Assembly: GCA_947627385.1 (NCBI GenBank)
Contig: CANQVV010000001.1
Location: 1-40,864 of the forward strand
Source of the DNA: an uncultured Bacilli bacterium
GTDB taxonomy: Bacteria > Bacillota_I > Bacilli_A > RF39 > UBA660
DNA length: 40,864 nucleotides
Direction of reading: 5' to 3'
The notes beneath the pieces were generated by a model. It did not search any database and had not been told where the DNA came from. It saw only the letters and a program-made list of their open reading frames with translations. Shown piece after piece: positions 7,631-15,810 of this stretch; positions within the stretch are counted from its first letter, which is position 1, and every line of letters begins with the position of its first letter. A program made the translations under genes and the position numbers.

Positions 7631-9196
7631 ATCTACCCCCATCATTAATTTGATTTCTATTTCTAACTGGTAATTTTGGAGTGGTATTAGCATCTTCAGG
7701 AGTTAATTGAGATATTTCATTAGGATTTAATACTCTATTACTATTTTTTATTGCTTCGGATACTGTAGGCATATTTACTTTATTTATATCTTTTGACGTT
7801 GGAATTTTAATATTATTCATATTAGTTCTAGTGCCAGTTGGTTTATAATGTTTATCTAAATATTCTTGCCATTTACCTGTATTTTGTGAATATTTATTGC
7901 TTACCTTAGCATATTGGCCTTGTGTAGGGTCTATCCATGCAATATCAGTTAAGTTTACTTCTTTTGAATATACTTTGCCTGTTCCTGAATAGCTTTCAGC
8001 TTCCATTTTAGATGGAGAAACAAATATACCTTGTTCTATTGGATAAGAACTATATACCATTATTTTTCCACTATTTAATGCATCTTTTACCATATCAGCG
8101 TCATAATCAGGATCAAAACCGGTTTCTTCCCATCCTTCCCAATCATTATCTTGTAAAGTTTCTTCAAAAGTTTTTACATCATCAATTTTTCTTATCCAAG
8201 TGTGAAGTTCATCATTAGCAGGATTACTATTTAATATTATATCTAATTGTTTTGCTTTAATGATGTATTATTTTGGCTATTTTGCATAGAATATTTAGTA
8301 GGCAATTTGACATTTTCTTTTGAATTTGTTATATTATTGTCATTAAAAGACACAGAACTGTCAGTTATGGGTTTAGATTTATTATCTACGACCTTCTGAC
8401 CTGTGTCTTTTATTTTGTCCAAATCATAAAAATATTCTTTCCCATTTTTATCAATTCTAGTAATACTATCTGCAGTATATATATTAATATAGCCGTTATT
8501 GTCTGGTATTCCTATTTTTACATCGTAGTGGTTAAAACCACCCGTTGTATCTAAATTACTATGTTTTTTATTAGAACCATCTTTATTGTATAACACATCT
8601 GGTTGATGTTTTTTGTTAGTCATAGTTTCAATTATGTCATTCATTATAGTTACAGCAGGTGCTTTAACTTCAACATAATTATTTTGCCTTTTACCAGGAT
8701 AAGCATATTTTCTTCCTTGGTCTGTTGTAATATGATTAATTTCTAATCCTTTAAAATTATTATTAAAATAATCTTTGATATTTTTTTGAATATTTTCTTT
8801 GGAATTAGTCATATAATTTATGCCATCATATTGAGCTATAGTTCCAATATTTTCATAGTATTGTTTAGAAAATTTTAAATTGCTAATATTTTCATTAATA
8901 TTATTTCTATAAGCTGTTTCCCATTTGTTCTTTAAATCCCTAATAAATAATGATTCATGTGAATTCCCAGTTATTTTATTAGCTAGTGATATTATAGAGT
9001 TATATATTCTTTTAAATACACTAGGTTTTTTTAGTGATAAATTATTAATAAATTCTTGATTACCAAATAATTGACCGGAAATATCGGCTAATACTTCACT
9101 TGATACATCATCAGTTCCATAAGTTGCTTTTAAGTCATTTAATGCTTGATTAAAATCATCATGTTGGCTTGCGTAATCTAAAACTAATTCTTTCAT
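7581..9196 (-). pseudogene. Large polyvalent phage/plasmid protein, C-terminal remnant with a frameshift
   Basis: Two minus-strand frames (9196-8243 and about 8265-7581) are one decayed gene. The first reads SSEVLADISGQLFG and FIRDLKNKWETAYR, which I associate with large polyvalent proteins of gut phages and conjugative elements. It ends at a stop near 8243. In another frame the homology continues without an ATG as NPANDELHTWIRKIDDVKTF, then MVYSSYPIEQGIFVSPSKM and LTDIAWID, a domain recurrent in such proteins. A shift of one or two bases near 8245-8265 separates them. The N-terminal part is absent and the tail runs into the CAP gene's start. I infer a fragment of mobile DNA stranded between trmD and rplS. 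The exact domain names need a profile search. Confidence 0.7.
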
Positions 9197-9225
9197 TTCT
9201 TGTCAATCGTAATTTTAAGATAAAA

Positions 9226-9591
9226 TTATCTTCTTTTATTTTTCTTAGGAATAATTAATTTTTGCTCTAATAAAACTAGCATTTTTATATATTTTTGCAA
9301 GATATTTTTAGGTAAAAAATAATAATATTTATTAATTAATAATTCTTTTAATTCATTAATTTTCATAAGAGCAAGATTACCATCAGATTCTGTACTATCA
9401 TCACTAGTATTAACATCAATAACAAGCATTAATAGATCACGATATTTACGATTAAAATTTTTATCAATTACACTAGCAATTAACTCTTTATCATATAAAG
9501 TTATTTTATGATTTTTTTTATTAAAACTAAACCCCTTAGGCAAATTTAATTCAACTATTTTAAAATCATAATTTACATGCTTAGTCTTCAT
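9226..9591 (-). CDS. Small uncharacterised protein following trmD
   Basis: A 121-residue protein I do not recognise. It overlaps the end of trmD by 11 bp, so it is likely translated as part of the trmH-rimM-trmD operon. The N-terminal half looks like a beta-rich segment (YDFKIVELNLP, HKITLYDKELI); the rest is predicted helical with Leu/Lys-rich heptads and ends in a very basic tail, PKKNKRR. There is no signal peptide or membrane segment. Cytoplasmic and possibly RNA-associated, judged only from charge and operon. The phage-type remnant begins 29 bp beyond its stop, so it may be the last native gene before the insertion. Confidence 0.6.
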   Translation of the reverse strand: MKTKHVNYDFKIVELNLPKGFSFNKKNHKITLYDKELIASVIDKNFNRKYRDLLMLVIDVNTSDDSTESDGNLALMKINELKELLINKYYYFLPKNILQKYIKMLVLLEQKLIIPKKNKRR

Positions 9592-10258
9592 GATTATTCT
9601 CCATTAAATCTGGACGACGTTTTTGAGTCCTTTTAATACTTTCATCATGACGATACTTTGCAATTTTTTCATGATCACCACTAAGCAAAACTTCTGGTAC
9701 TAATAATCCTCGAAATTCTCTTGGCTTCGTATAAGTAGGATAATCTAATAAATTATTGGTAAAAGAATCTTCCCAAGATGAACTTTCATTAATTACACCA
9801 TCCACTAATCTAGTAACAGAATCCGTAATAACCATCGCCGGTATTTCCCCACCAGTTAAAATATAATCACCAATACTAATTTCTAAATCGACAAATTCTC
9901 TAATGCGTTCATCATAACCCTCATAATGACCACAAATAATAATTAAATGTTTATACTTTTTTAAATCACGAGCCATTTTTTGATTGTATGTTTTTCCTTG
10001 GGGACAAGTTAAAATAACTAAACTATCTTCATCTTTAACACTTTCAATAGCTTTTACAACTGGTTCACACATTAAAACCATTCCTGCTCCCCCACCATAA
10101 GGTGTATCATCTACTTGATGATGTTTTAAAGTAGAAAATTTTCTAAAATCAATTATATTAATAGTAATTTTTTTATCATCAATAGCTCTTTTTATAATTG
10201 ATTCAGATAAAAAGCCATCAAATAGAGCAGGAAATAATGTTAATATATCAATTCTCAT
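9581..10258 (-). CDS. trmD: tRNA (guanine-N1-)-methyltransferase
   Basis: TrmD of 225 residues methylates N1 of G37 in tRNAs reading CNN, GGG and some other codons, using S-adenosylmethionine. The trefoil-knot SPOUT fold signature is clear: MRIDILTLFPALFDGFLSES at the start, DDTPYGGGAGMV, LIIICGHYEGYDERI, and the knot sequence SIGDYILTGGEIPAM. Its start overlaps the rimM stop by 4 bp (translational coupling), the standard rimM-trmD arrangement. Length is slightly short of the family norm because the C-terminal helical part is compact. Confidence 0.97.
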   Translation of the reverse strand: MRIDILTLFPALFDGFLSESIIKRAIDDKKITINIIDFRKFSTLKHHQVDDTPYGGGAGMVLMCEPVVKAIESVKDEDSLVILTCPQGKTYNQKMARDLKKYKHLIIICGHYEGYDERIREFVDLEISIGDYILTGGEIPAMVITDSVTRLVDGVINESSSWEDSFTNNLLDYPTYTKPREFRGLLVPEVLLSGDHEKIAKYRHDESIKRTQKRRPDLMENNHED

Positions 10259-10749
10259 AATATTAAATCACTTCCTTTATTAGTTACTATTTTTTTATTT
10301 TTTAAATCTATTTCTTGAATATAATAATCAATTTTTGGTATATAAAATATTTTTTGACCTTTTATTTTCAGTAATACATCTTTAATGGTATATGTATAAT
10401 CTATAACTTTTCCAATTAATTTATCATTATCATATACTTGAAAACCAATTAAATCACTAAGTAAATATTCATCACTTCTTAATTTTAAATCTTCTCTTTT
10501 TATATAAATATCTAATCCTTTATATTTTAAGATATCATTTATATTATTATAACCATTTAAAGTAATTAAAAGATTATTTTGATGAATTCTTTTTGTATTA
10601 ATTACTTCTTCTTGTTTATATTCACCAATATAAATAATAAAATCTTTATTAAATACTTTTTCTTGATATTCAAAATTACTATTTACTTTTAACTCACCTT
10701 TAATACCAAATGTATTAATAATTTTTCCTACATATACATAATCAACCAT
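10255..10749 (-). CDS. rimM: 16S rRNA processing protein RimM
   Basis: RimM assists maturation of the 30S head and binds S19. The N-terminal VDYVYVGKIINTFGIKGELKV segment is typical, and the C-terminal PRC-barrel region includes LIGFQVYDNDKLIGKV, with IPKIDYYIQEIDLKNKKI near the end. A frame to 10761 exists, but the ATG at 10749 has GAGGT 6 nt upstream, so the protein is 164 residues. It overlaps both neighbours: the 3' end of the trmH-type gene upstream and trmD downstream. rpsP, the usual first gene of this cluster, is absent here. Confidence 0.93.
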   Translation of the reverse strand: MVDYVYVGKIINTFGIKGELKVNSNFEYQEKVFNKDFIIYIGEYKQEEVINTKRIHQNNLLITLNGYNNINDILKYKGLDIYIKREDLKLRSDEYLLSDLIGFQVYDNDKLIGKVIDYTYTIKDVLLKIKGQKIFYIPKIDYYIQEIDLKNKKIVTNKGSDLIL

Positions 10750-11461
10750 TAAATACCTCATACATTAAAATACTCGCGGCAACACCAGCATTTAAACTTT
10801 CACAATTATTATTCATTTTTAAATTAACTTTAACTTCACATTTATCTTGAATCTTTTTACTAACACCATTACCTTCATTGCCAATTACAAGAGCACATTT
10901 TTTAAAATGGATATCTTTAATATTTTGACCATTTTTAACATCCGTAGTTATTTTAGTATAAGTATTATCTAAATTATCTAAAAATTCTTCTAAATTAGTT
11001 CTAATAATATTAATATGAAAAAGCATTCCTTCTGATGATCTAACCACCTTAGGATTATAGCCATCGACTGAATCATTACTTAATACAATAGTATTAAAAT
11101 TAAAAGCCACGGCACTTCTAATAATAGTTCCTAAATTACCTGGATCTTGTAGATTATCTAAAATAATTATATTTCCATCATAATTTTTTTCTTCCATTTG
11201 ATAACATAATGCAATTATCTTACTAGAAGTAACTTGATTTGATATTAATTTCATTATTTTATCAGTTACAACATAAGTTGGTACTTCATAATGACTATTA
11301 TTATTAGTTGTATAAATTTCTTTAACATAACCAGCTTTTAATGCCTCTAAAACTAAATGTTCATCTTCAACTAAAAACATTTTTTCAAGATCACGATATT
11401 TTTTTTGTTTTAATTTTTCTAAATATTTTATTTTTTCATTATTAACACTAGTAATTTCCAT
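10742..11461 (-). CDS. TrmH/SpoU-family RNA 2'-O-methyltransferase
   Basis: A SPOUT-class S-adenosylmethionine-dependent ribose methyltransferase acting on rRNA or tRNA. The N-terminal substrate-binding region starts MEITSVNNEKIKYLEKLKQK, like the family's 23S rRNA enzymes. The three SpoU motifs are DPGNLGTIIRSA, LVIGNEGNGVS and ESLNAGVAASILMYE. The chosen ATG at 11461 has GGTGGT upstream; the 11473 frame would begin at a GTG lacking that site. Length is 239 residues. It is first in the operon trmH-rimM-trmD-orf121, downstream of the promoter at 11480-11508. The exact nucleotide modified cannot be told from sequence. Confidence 0.9.
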   Translation of the reverse strand: MEITSVNNEKIKYLEKLKQKKYRDLEKMFLVEDEHLVLEALKAGYVKEIYTTNNNSHYEVPTYVVTDKIMKLISNQVTSSKIIALCYQMEEKNYDGNIIILDNLQDPGNLGTIIRSAVAFNFNTIVLSNDSVDGYNPKVVRSSEGMLFHINIIRTNLEEFLDNLDNTYTKITTDVKNGQNIKDIHFKKCALVIGNEGNGVSKKIQDKCEVKVNLKMNNNCESLNAGVAASILMYEVFNG

Positions 11462-11479
11462 TAGAACCACCACACTTTT

Positions 11480-11508
11480 AGTATACTAAAACATCCTTAA
11501 TTTGACAA
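11480..11508 (-). promoter_or_regulatory. Promoter of the trmH-rimM-trmD operon
   Basis: TTGTCA (11503-11508) and TATACT (11480-11485) on the minus strand are 17 bp apart. The transcript would begin a few bases before the trmH-type start at 11461, and a terminator of the previous gene lies immediately upstream at 11517-11544. Confidence 0.65.
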
Positions 11509-11516
11509 GAATAGAG

Positions 11517-11588
11517 CAAAAAAAGATTAGAGATTACTCTAATCATTAATTATTGTGTCAAGAAAAAAGCTACATCTCTGTAAGCTTT
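11517..11588 (-). terminator. Tandem terminators downstream of the ylbL-like gene
   Basis: Two hairpins occur in series on the minus strand. The first (11566-11588) is a stem AAAGCTTACA with its partner TGTAGCTTT, followed by T. The second (11525-11544) is GATTAGAG-TAAT-CTCTAATC followed by seven T. Together they separate the PDZ/Lon-like protease gene from the trmH operon. Confidence 0.75.
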
Positions 11589-11602
11589 CCTATCTATATC
11601 AA

Positions 11603-12613
11603 TTATTTATAATTATTTAAATATTCAATTGCTTCTTCTAAGGTTTTAACTTTTACCACTTTAATTTTTAAATTTCTTTTATCAACTACTTTTTTAGCTT
11701 CTTGATAATTTTCTTCTGGACAAAAGAAAATATCTGCTTTTATTTTATTAGCTCCTAAAATTTTATATTTAACTCCATCAATTTCTTCAACTGTTCCATC
11801 ACTATTAATAGCTCCAGTTCCAACAATATTTAATCCCTTTGTTATATCTTCATCAGTTAGGGCATTATAAATTGCTAAGGCCATCATTAAGCCTCCACTA
11901 CTACCAGATTCATTACTTTTCATTTTAACTGATACCGGGATTTCAGTTTCATAATCGTAGGTTGTATTAAAAGCTGCTCCTATCTTTAATGTTTTATCTG
12001 TATCTTCATAAAGATAAGCATATCTTTGATATTCTTTACCATCATGAACTACTTTAATATTAACTTTATCGCCTTTGGATAAAGTATTAACATATGCTTT
12101 TAATTCATCTACTTTACTTATTTTTTGATCATTAATACTAACTATTTCATCACCTATTTTTAAATTAGTTTTAGCTTCTTCTCCTAAATAAATAATTGGA
12201 TATTTTTCATTTTTAATTGTAATACTATAATCTGAGGCATTAAAAGCTGCAATAATAGCATTATCAATTCCTTCATTTAAATATTCTTTACTTATTTCCA
12301 TAGCTTCATCATAATTACCATTATCAATAATATCTTCTACTTTTACTAAATCCCAATCAGGCAAAACATAAGAAAGTAATATAAAAGGTAGTGTCCCTTT
12401 CATAGCAGTAACATAACTCATAGAAAGACTTCCTTCCTCCTTATATTCTTTATCAATTATAACTCGATTATCTAGATTAATAGTTCCTCCACTTTTATAA
12501 ATAACATAAGGAAATTCATAATAAAAAAGAACTATTAATAAAACCATAGCTATGAGAAATTTATAATTTTCCTTTAAAAATTTTTTAATTTTATCATATA
12601 ATTTATTAATCAT
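11603..12613 (-). CDS. PDZ and Lon-like (S16) membrane protease, YlbL type
   Basis: A 336-residue membrane-anchored protease. One N-terminal helix (about residues 18-34) is followed by an extracytoplasmic region, a PDZ domain (about 135-195, with LGEEAKTNLKIGDEIVSIND) and a Lon-type S16 proteolytic domain (about 210-330). The Ser-Lys dyad can be placed at Ser239 in SGSSGGLMMAL and Lys284 in GVKYKILGA. There is no AAA domain, as in B. subtilis YlbL, which processes membrane-associated proteins and has been tied to cell-division control. A ylbJ-like gene is divergent from it 40 bp away; the two are also neighbours in B. subtilis. Confidence 0.88.
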   Translation of the reverse strand: MINKLYDKIKKFLKENYKFLIAMVLLIVLFYYEFPYVIYKSGGTINLDNRVIIDKEYKEEGSLSMSYVTAMKGTLPFILLSYVLPDWDLVKVEDIIDNGNYDEAMEISKEYLNEGIDNAIIAAFNASDYSITIKNEKYPIIYLGEEAKTNLKIGDEIVSINDQKISKVDELKAYVNTLSKGDKVNIKVVHDGKEYQRYAYLYEDTDKTLKIGAAFNTTYDYETEIPVSVKMKSNESGSSGGLMMALAIYNALTDEDITKGLNIVGTGAINSDGTVEEIDGVKYKILGANKIKADIFFCPEENYQEAKKVVDKRNLKIKVVKVKTLEEAIEYLNNYK

Positions 12614-12653
12614 TATAACACCCTAATTTATTATAGCACTTTGGAGAACAATT

Positions 12654-13580
12654 ATGAATAGATTTAAAAAATTAATCTTTTTATTTATTTTTTGTGGTAT
12701 TATTTATTATTTATTTAAAAACAACTATTTATTAATAACCTCAGTTAATGATGCAGTTTATTTATGGCTTAATAAAGTATTTCCTTTTCTTTTTATTATG
12801 TTTATTATAAATGATATCATTATTAATACTAATTTATTAGATATTTTAAATGGCTATTTGGCTTCCATTTTTAATAAAATATTTCATACTTCATCATCTT
12901 CGGTAGAAGCCTTTATTTTATCTATTTTTAGTGGTACCCCATCCAGTGCCTTTATAATATTAGAAAAATTAAATAATAAATCTATTAATATAGATGATGC
13001 TAATAAATTAATTGCCTTTACTTTTTTTGTTAATCCCCTATTTTTATATAATATATTAAGTTCAACATTTAATACTTATATAGCTCTTAAAATTATTATT
13101 ATACATTACTTAACCAATATTATTATTGGCCTCTTATTTAGGGGAAAAATAAATAATAATACTAATAATTTCGATAATATTAAAACAAAGGAAAATATTT
13201 TTATTTTACTTACTAAGGCCATAAATAAAAGTTTTAATACTCTTTTAATGATTTTAGGCACTATTACTTTTTATATGATTTTAACTAATTTAATAACTAA
13301 TATCATATCATTTAATAATCTTTCTAATTTCTTAATTAAAGGATTACTTGAAATAACCCAAGCTTTAAATATATTAAACAAAGTAAATTATCCTAGCATC
13401 TTAAAAGAGATGATGGCTATATTTATCATCTCTTTTGGTGGTATGTCTATTCATAGTCAAGTTTTAGCTATTATTAATAATACAAAAATTAAATATTGTT
13501 ATTTTTTAATTGGCCGAATTTTACATGCTTTAATTAGTACAACTATTTATTTTTTTATTACTATTGCTACTTTTAGTTAA
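12654..13580 (+). CDS. YlbJ-like integral membrane protein
   Basis: The only confidently real plus-strand gene apart from mobile remnants. The 308-residue protein has about eight hydrophobic segments and the nucleoside-recognition (Gate) character of YlbJ: WLNKVFPFLFIMFIINDIII, a helical region with FSGTPSSAF where YlbJ has its Gly/Pro-rich turn, and NPLFLYN. In B. subtilis ylbJ is sporulation-associated and next to ylbL, as here in divergent form. The low sequence similarity leaves room for another Gate-fold transporter. Its 3' end overlaps the last prepilin-like gene by 51 bp tail to tail, so one transcript is antisense to the other there. Confidence 0.72.
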   Translation: MNRFKKLIFLFIFCGIIYYLFKNNYLLITSVNDAVYLWLNKVFPFLFIMFIINDIIINTNLLDILNGYLASIFNKIFHTSSSSVEAFILSIFSGTPSSAFIILEKLNNKSINIDDANKLIAFTFFVNPLFLYNILSSTFNTYIALKIIIIHYLTNIIIGLLFRGKINNNTNNFDNIKTKENIFILLTKAINKSFNTLLMILGTITFYMILTNLITNIISFNNLSNFLIKGLLEITQALNILNKVNYPSILKEMMAIFIISFGGMSIHSQVLAIINNTKIKYCYFLIGRILHALISTTIYFFITIATFS

Positions 13581-14153
13581 AAAATTATTTAAATCTAAAT
13601 TACTACTATCAGAAGAAAAACTAATTTCCAGATCATCAATAATATTATTATCTTCAACATTATTTTTTTCATTAAAAGGATTATTATATAATTTGATATT
13701 TATTAAGAAATAATATTTATTATTATCATTATAGTAAGTAAATGTATAACATGGATCAATTTCAGCACCTTTCATTTGCCATGAATTTTTAGTACCCTTT
13801 GCTTGTTGATATCTAAAATAATATCTAGTATCATCATCTCCTAATTCATTAGTATAATCTTCTTTATCTGAGGTAAGTATAGAAGAAATATTATTATTAA
13901 AATGAAAAATAATAGTAATTTTATCATTAGTTGAATTATCTTCAACACTAGTTAGTGTATACTTATCTAAATCTGCTTCAATAGTTTTAATAACTTCCAT
14001 CCGATTAATTTGATTATTATAAGCAAAATTATTATTATCAGTTTCATTTTTTAAATCAATAAGTAACTCATATAAAAACATCAATATAGCACTTATTAAA
14101 ATTATACTTACTAAAAGTTCCATTAAACTCATTCCGTGATTATTAAGTTTCAT
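13530..14153 (-). CDS. Prepilin-like protein (type IV pilin N-terminus), third in operon
   Basis: A 207-residue protein with a class III signal sequence: KLNNHG then MSLMELLVSIILISAILMFL, giving Glu at +5 after the expected Gly cleavage point and a 20-residue hydrophobic helix. The globular part is acidic and Asn-rich with two widely spaced Cys and shows no family I recognise. Type IV prepilin peptidase would cut it before assembly into a pilus or pseudopilus. It follows two related genes with 2-3 bp gaps. No pilus ATPase, platform protein or prepilin peptidase gene is in the window, so the machinery must be elsewhere. Confidence 0.72.
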   Translation of the reverse strand: MKLNNHGMSLMELLVSIILISAILMFLYELLIDLKNETDNNNFAYNNQINRMEVIKTIEADLDKYTLTSVEDNSTNDKITIIFHFNNNISSILTSDKEDYTNELGDDDTRYYFRYQQAKGTKNSWQMKGAEIDPCYTFTYYNDNNKYYFLINIKLYNNPFNEKNNVEDNNIIDDLEISFSSDSSNLDLNNFLTKSSNSNKKINSCTN

Positions 14154-14155
14154 AA

Positions 14156-15154
14156 TTATCCCTCACGATCAAAGTAAGCATAACAAGTTGTTTGATGATT
14201 ACTAGTTGTAAAACTGTTATTACTATAATATACTTCGGCATTAGAATTATCACATAAATAACCAACATATTTATAACCTGTTGTTGGTATTGAATAAGTA
14301 CGACTATACTTTTTACCAGTTGTATAACCTGAATGGCCAAAATTAGACTCTAACATATAAATTAAATCAGCATTATCACTATTATTATGATAATAAATAT
14401 TACATTCATCATTACTAACAACACTAAATTCTAAACCATTATCACTATTTTTAATAGTACTTCCATGTAGACAAGTATAACTTGCAAAAGAATAATTAAT
14501 GCCAGGAATATTCTCTACTTTACGATATTTTAAAGTCTCAAAACTATAAGTACCAGTTGTATCTTCAACAAATATATTAAGAGTTAAATTATTTTTAACA
14601 AACAATGCTTCACAAACAGTTTTATCTTGGGCTTTGATATCAAACTTACGAGTATTATTATCAAAACTAATTTGGGCATTATTACTACAACTAGAACTAA
14701 TTAACTCATAATCGGTCGTTGGCACACTATCAATCAAAATTTTAGAACTATTTAAATATTCTTTTTGATAAATTTCCAAAACAATATCTGAATCACTAGC
14801 AATAAAATAGGCATAACAAGTATCTTTATTAGTTGCTGCAATTAAGACATTACCATCTTCATAACTAATTTTTGAATTTCCTTTACAATAACTAAAATCT
14901 GGGGAAAAATTATAACCATAAGTTGGTAATTCATCAACTTCTTCATATTCTAATGTATCTTTATTCCAAACCATTAAAATTAAATTAATATCAGCTTCAT
15001 TTTTAGTAGCAAAACCATTTTTGATATCATATTTATATGAAGTTAATAAATTACGATTTTTAGAGTATGAATTAAGTAAAAAAATCATTAATAATAAAAA
15101 CATCAAAAAGAAAGTATATATTAAGCTTGTCGAAATAAAACCATTTTTCTTCAT
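14156..15154 (-). CDS. Pilin-like membrane-anchored protein with four Cys-paired repeats
   Basis: The start at 15154 gives MKKNGFISTSLIYTFFLMFL, a pilin-like N-terminus with Gly then Phe, but the +5 residue is Ser, not Glu. After a hydrophobic helix the ectodomain (332 residues in all) holds four copies of a repeat of about 40 conserved residues on irregular spacing. Each has a P-x-x-Y core (LPTYGYNFS, VPTTDYELI, IPGINYSFA, IPTTGYKYV), a Cys about 10 residues later and a second Cys near the end in a (T/E)C-x-A/I-x-(Y/F) context (DTCYAYF, TVCEALF, DECNIYY, TTCYAYF). I infer one disulfide per repeat. It is flanked by two canonical prepilins and may be an adhesive or stalk subunit. Confidence 0.68.
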   Translation of the reverse strand: MKKNGFISTSLIYTFFLMFLLLMIFLLNSYSKNRNLLTSYKYDIKNGFATKNEADINLILMVWNKDTLEYEEVDELPTYGYNFSPDFSYCKGNSKISYEDGNVLIAATNKDTCYAYFIASDSDIVLEIYQKEYLNSSKILIDSVPTTDYELISSSCSNNAQISFDNNTRKFDIKAQDKTVCEALFVKNNLTLNIFVEDTTGTYSFETLKYRKVENIPGINYSFASYTCLHGSTIKNSDNGLEFSVVSNDECNIYYHNNSDNADLIYMLESNFGHSGYTTGKKYSRTYSIPTTGYKYVGYLCDNSNAEVYYSNNSFTTSNHQTTCYAYFDREG

Positions 15155-15156
15155 AA

Positions 15157-15729
15157 TTACACACTTACCCAACTATAATAATTTTGACAAATATCTTTTT
15201 GACAAGTATTATACTCAACTACTAAAATATAATTACAAGAAATATCTATATAAAGAGTTTTTAAATAATTTAGCATATTATCACTTAAATTCATATATAA
15301 ACCATTACAATTTTCATATTCTAAACAATCTTTATCCAATGAACATTCTAAGGTACAATCTTTTAAATTATCTATTTTATTTTCTTTTAAAATAATTATT
15401 TGAGATACTTCAAAATCCGTAATTAATTTAGAAATAAAATTTTTATAATTTTCATGATTAATAAAAAGATTGGGATATTCCATACCAACAGTTACAAAAT
15501 ATTTATCATTATCATTAACCAATTCTTGGATTGGTAAATCAATATTTACTTCACTCAATCTTTCTTTTAAATAATGAGTACGATAAATATAACTTACATC
15601 ATCATAATCAATTCTAGTTTTTTCAGATTGTAGTACATTAGCAAAAGAAGAATATAAAATTAAAAGAGAACTTGTTAAAACAACAATAGCAACAATAGTT
15701 TCAACAAAGACAAAACCCTTTTTGTTCAT
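15157..15729 (-). CDS. Prepilin-like protein, first in operon
   Basis: A 190-residue protein starting MNKKGFVFVETIVAIVVLTS: Gly then Phe with Glu at +5 and a hydrophobic helix, a canonical type IV prepilin N-terminus. A GTG nine bases upstream is also in frame, but the ATG at 15729 has better spacing to GGGAAG. The body has a cluster of six Cys in its C-terminal half (TLECSLDKDCLEYENCN, ISCNY, NTCQKDICQ), suggesting a disulfide-stabilised extracellular domain. It lies 82 bp after essC, beyond a terminator and a strong promoter of its own. That makes an independent three-gene prepilin operon next to the type VII locus. Confidence 0.72.
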   Translation of the reverse strand: MNKKGFVFVETIVAIVVLTSSLLILYSSFANVLQSEKTRIDYDDVSYIYRTHYLKERLSEVNIDLPIQELVNDNDKYFVTVGMEYPNLFINHENYKNFISKLITDFEVSQIIILKENKIDNLKDCTLECSLDKDCLEYENCNGLYMNLSDNMLNYLKTLYIDISCNYILVVEYNTCQKDICQNYYSWVSV

Positions 15730-15751
15730 ACTCTTCACTTCCCTATTATTA

Positions 15752-15780
15752 ATTATAACTTAAATAATTACATCTTGCAA
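15752..15780 (-). promoter_or_regulatory. Promoter of the three-gene prepilin operon
   Basis: TTGCAA (15775-15780), 17 bp, TATAAT (15752-15757) on the minus strand, about 20 bp upstream of the first prepilin-like gene. The -35 begins right where the essC terminator ends. Confidence 0.65.
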
Positions 15781-15783
15781 TTA

Positions 15784-15810
15784 AAAAACATTGAAGTTAA
15801 TCAATGCTTT
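15784..15810 (-). terminator. Intrinsic terminator of the type VII secretion operon
   Basis: On the minus strand GCATTGA-TTAACT-TCAATG is followed by six T directly after the essC stop codon. It marks the end of the 23.9-15.8 kb operon. Confidence 0.75.

Noticed and set aside
7581..8093. 170-residue minus-strand frame as an independent gene
   Set aside because: Its homology continues upstream of the first ATG and joins the 9196-8243 frame after a shift; it is the end of one pseudogene.
15021..15395. 124-residue plus-strand Tyr/Leu/Asn-rich frame
   Set aside because: Lies antisense to two prepilin-like genes; composition reflects the complement of AT-rich codons and no ribosome binding site is present.
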